Of a stretch of DNA of 48,526 bases, positions 48,319 through 48,526 are shown piece by piece (positions within the stretch are counted from its first letter, which is position 1; the number at the start of each line of letters is the position of its first letter). The stretch is from Pseudomonadota bacterium (lineage in GTDB: Bacteria; Pseudomonadota; Gammaproteobacteria; Burkholderiales; Thiobacillaceae), in assembly GCA_021802595.1 (NCBI GenBank), contig JAJZRT010000001.1, positions 1 to 48,526 on the forward strand, in the 5' to 3' direction. The notes beneath the pieces were generated by a model. It did no database searches and was not told the DNA's origin. It was given only the letters and a program-made list of their open reading frames with translations. Position numbers and translations under genes: made by a program.

Positions 48319-48526
48319 ATGGCTACTGCAATCACCAATACGGATCCGATCCTGATGCGGGCGTGTCGCCCGCTGTGGCAAGTTGCTGCGATCATGATGT
48401 TGGTGGTCACGTGGCTGGCGGGCCAAGTCGGTTGCTGGCCGTCGGGATTGACGTTGCAGCCGCATGCCGGCGCACAGCAGTTCACCAGTCATTCTGCCGA
48501 CAGCTGCTGCGGACTCTACCGACCCG
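48319..48526 (+). CDS. Start of an unknown, probably membrane-anchored protein (3' end outside window)
   Basis: 69 codons open to the edge, starting MATAITNTDPILMRACRPLW. A hydrophobic stretch (VAAIMMLVVTWLAG) about residues 22-35 could be a membrane anchor or uncleaved signal. No family recognised; no good ribosome site is visible, so the start is uncertain. It seems to lie outside the nif cluster. Confidence 0.4.
   Translation, partial: MATAITNTDPILMRACRPLWQVAAIMMLVVTWLAGQVGCWPSGLTLQPHAGAQQFTSHSADSCCGLYRP

Overview
The window is almost entirely a molybdenum nitrogenase (nif) region from a high-GC proteobacterium. The gene set (nifHDK, nifENX, nifQ, modABC, fixABCX, a 2Fe-2S Shethna-type ferredoxin, isc-type Fe-S genes, NifA of the oxygen-sensitive type without NifL) and the gene order nifV-cysE-nifW-fixABCX point to a Gamma-proteobacterium or an Acidithiobacillus/Acidiferrobacter-like autotroph. 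The genus is a guess; the phylum-level placement is fairly safe. No alternative (vnf/anf) nitrogenase genes, rRNA, tRNA or CRISPR were seen.

Layout. (1) Copy A, 1-16.3 kb: on the minus strand nifV (cut by the window edge), fdx, hscA, iscA, an erpA-like gene, iscU and a nonsense-mutated iscS; on the plus strand nifA, nifB, fdxN, an IscA-like gene, a TPR gene, a LRV Fe-S gene, two nifZ genes, an unknown gene, nifS, nifT, an unknown gene, a DegT-fold gene, a 65-residue gene, a SIR2-like gene and a small zinc-ribbon-like gene. (2) 16.25-17.45 kb, minus strand: relic of a truncated haemoglobin, a frameshifted nifO-like gene and a degenerate receiver-domain gene, divergent from nifH. (3) Core, 17.5-27.2 kb: nifH, nifD, nifK, FeSII-like ferredoxin, nifE, nifN, nifX, two nifX-associated genes, fdxB, nifQ. 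(4) 27.7-36.4 kb, minus strand: modCBA, a dead molbindin gene, fixXCBA, nifW, a frameshifted cysE and a complete nifV. (5) Copy B, 36.4-48 kb: a second, diverged version of copy A, broken by a tnpB relic and an ISL3 element and carrying several clean deletions (hscA, iscU/iscS, TPR-LRV, DegT region).

Regulation is readable in the sequence. Sigma-54 sites (TGG-N8-TTGCT type, -24/-12) with TGT-N10-ACA NifA sites stand before nifV (both copies), the isc genes/nifA divergent pair (both copies), nifB (both copies) and nifH. A weaker sigma-54 site reads the other way from the nifH region toward the receiver-domain gene. Both NifA proteins carry the C-X11-C-X19-C-X4-C motif of directly oxygen-responsive NifA.

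How it works together: ModABC and NifQ supply Mo; NifB, NifEN, NifX and NifV build FeMo-co; NifS and the Isc proteins supply Fe-S clusters; NifW, NifZ and NifT mature or protect MoFe protein; FixABCX and ferredoxins deliver electrons; the FeSII-like protein may protect against oxygen. The most unusual part is a set of nif-associated proteins with enzyme folds but apparently missing catalytic residues: SIR2-like (both copies), DegT-like and a receiver domain. Within this set the SIR2-like gene and its two small neighbours survived in both copies while adjacent genes were deleted.
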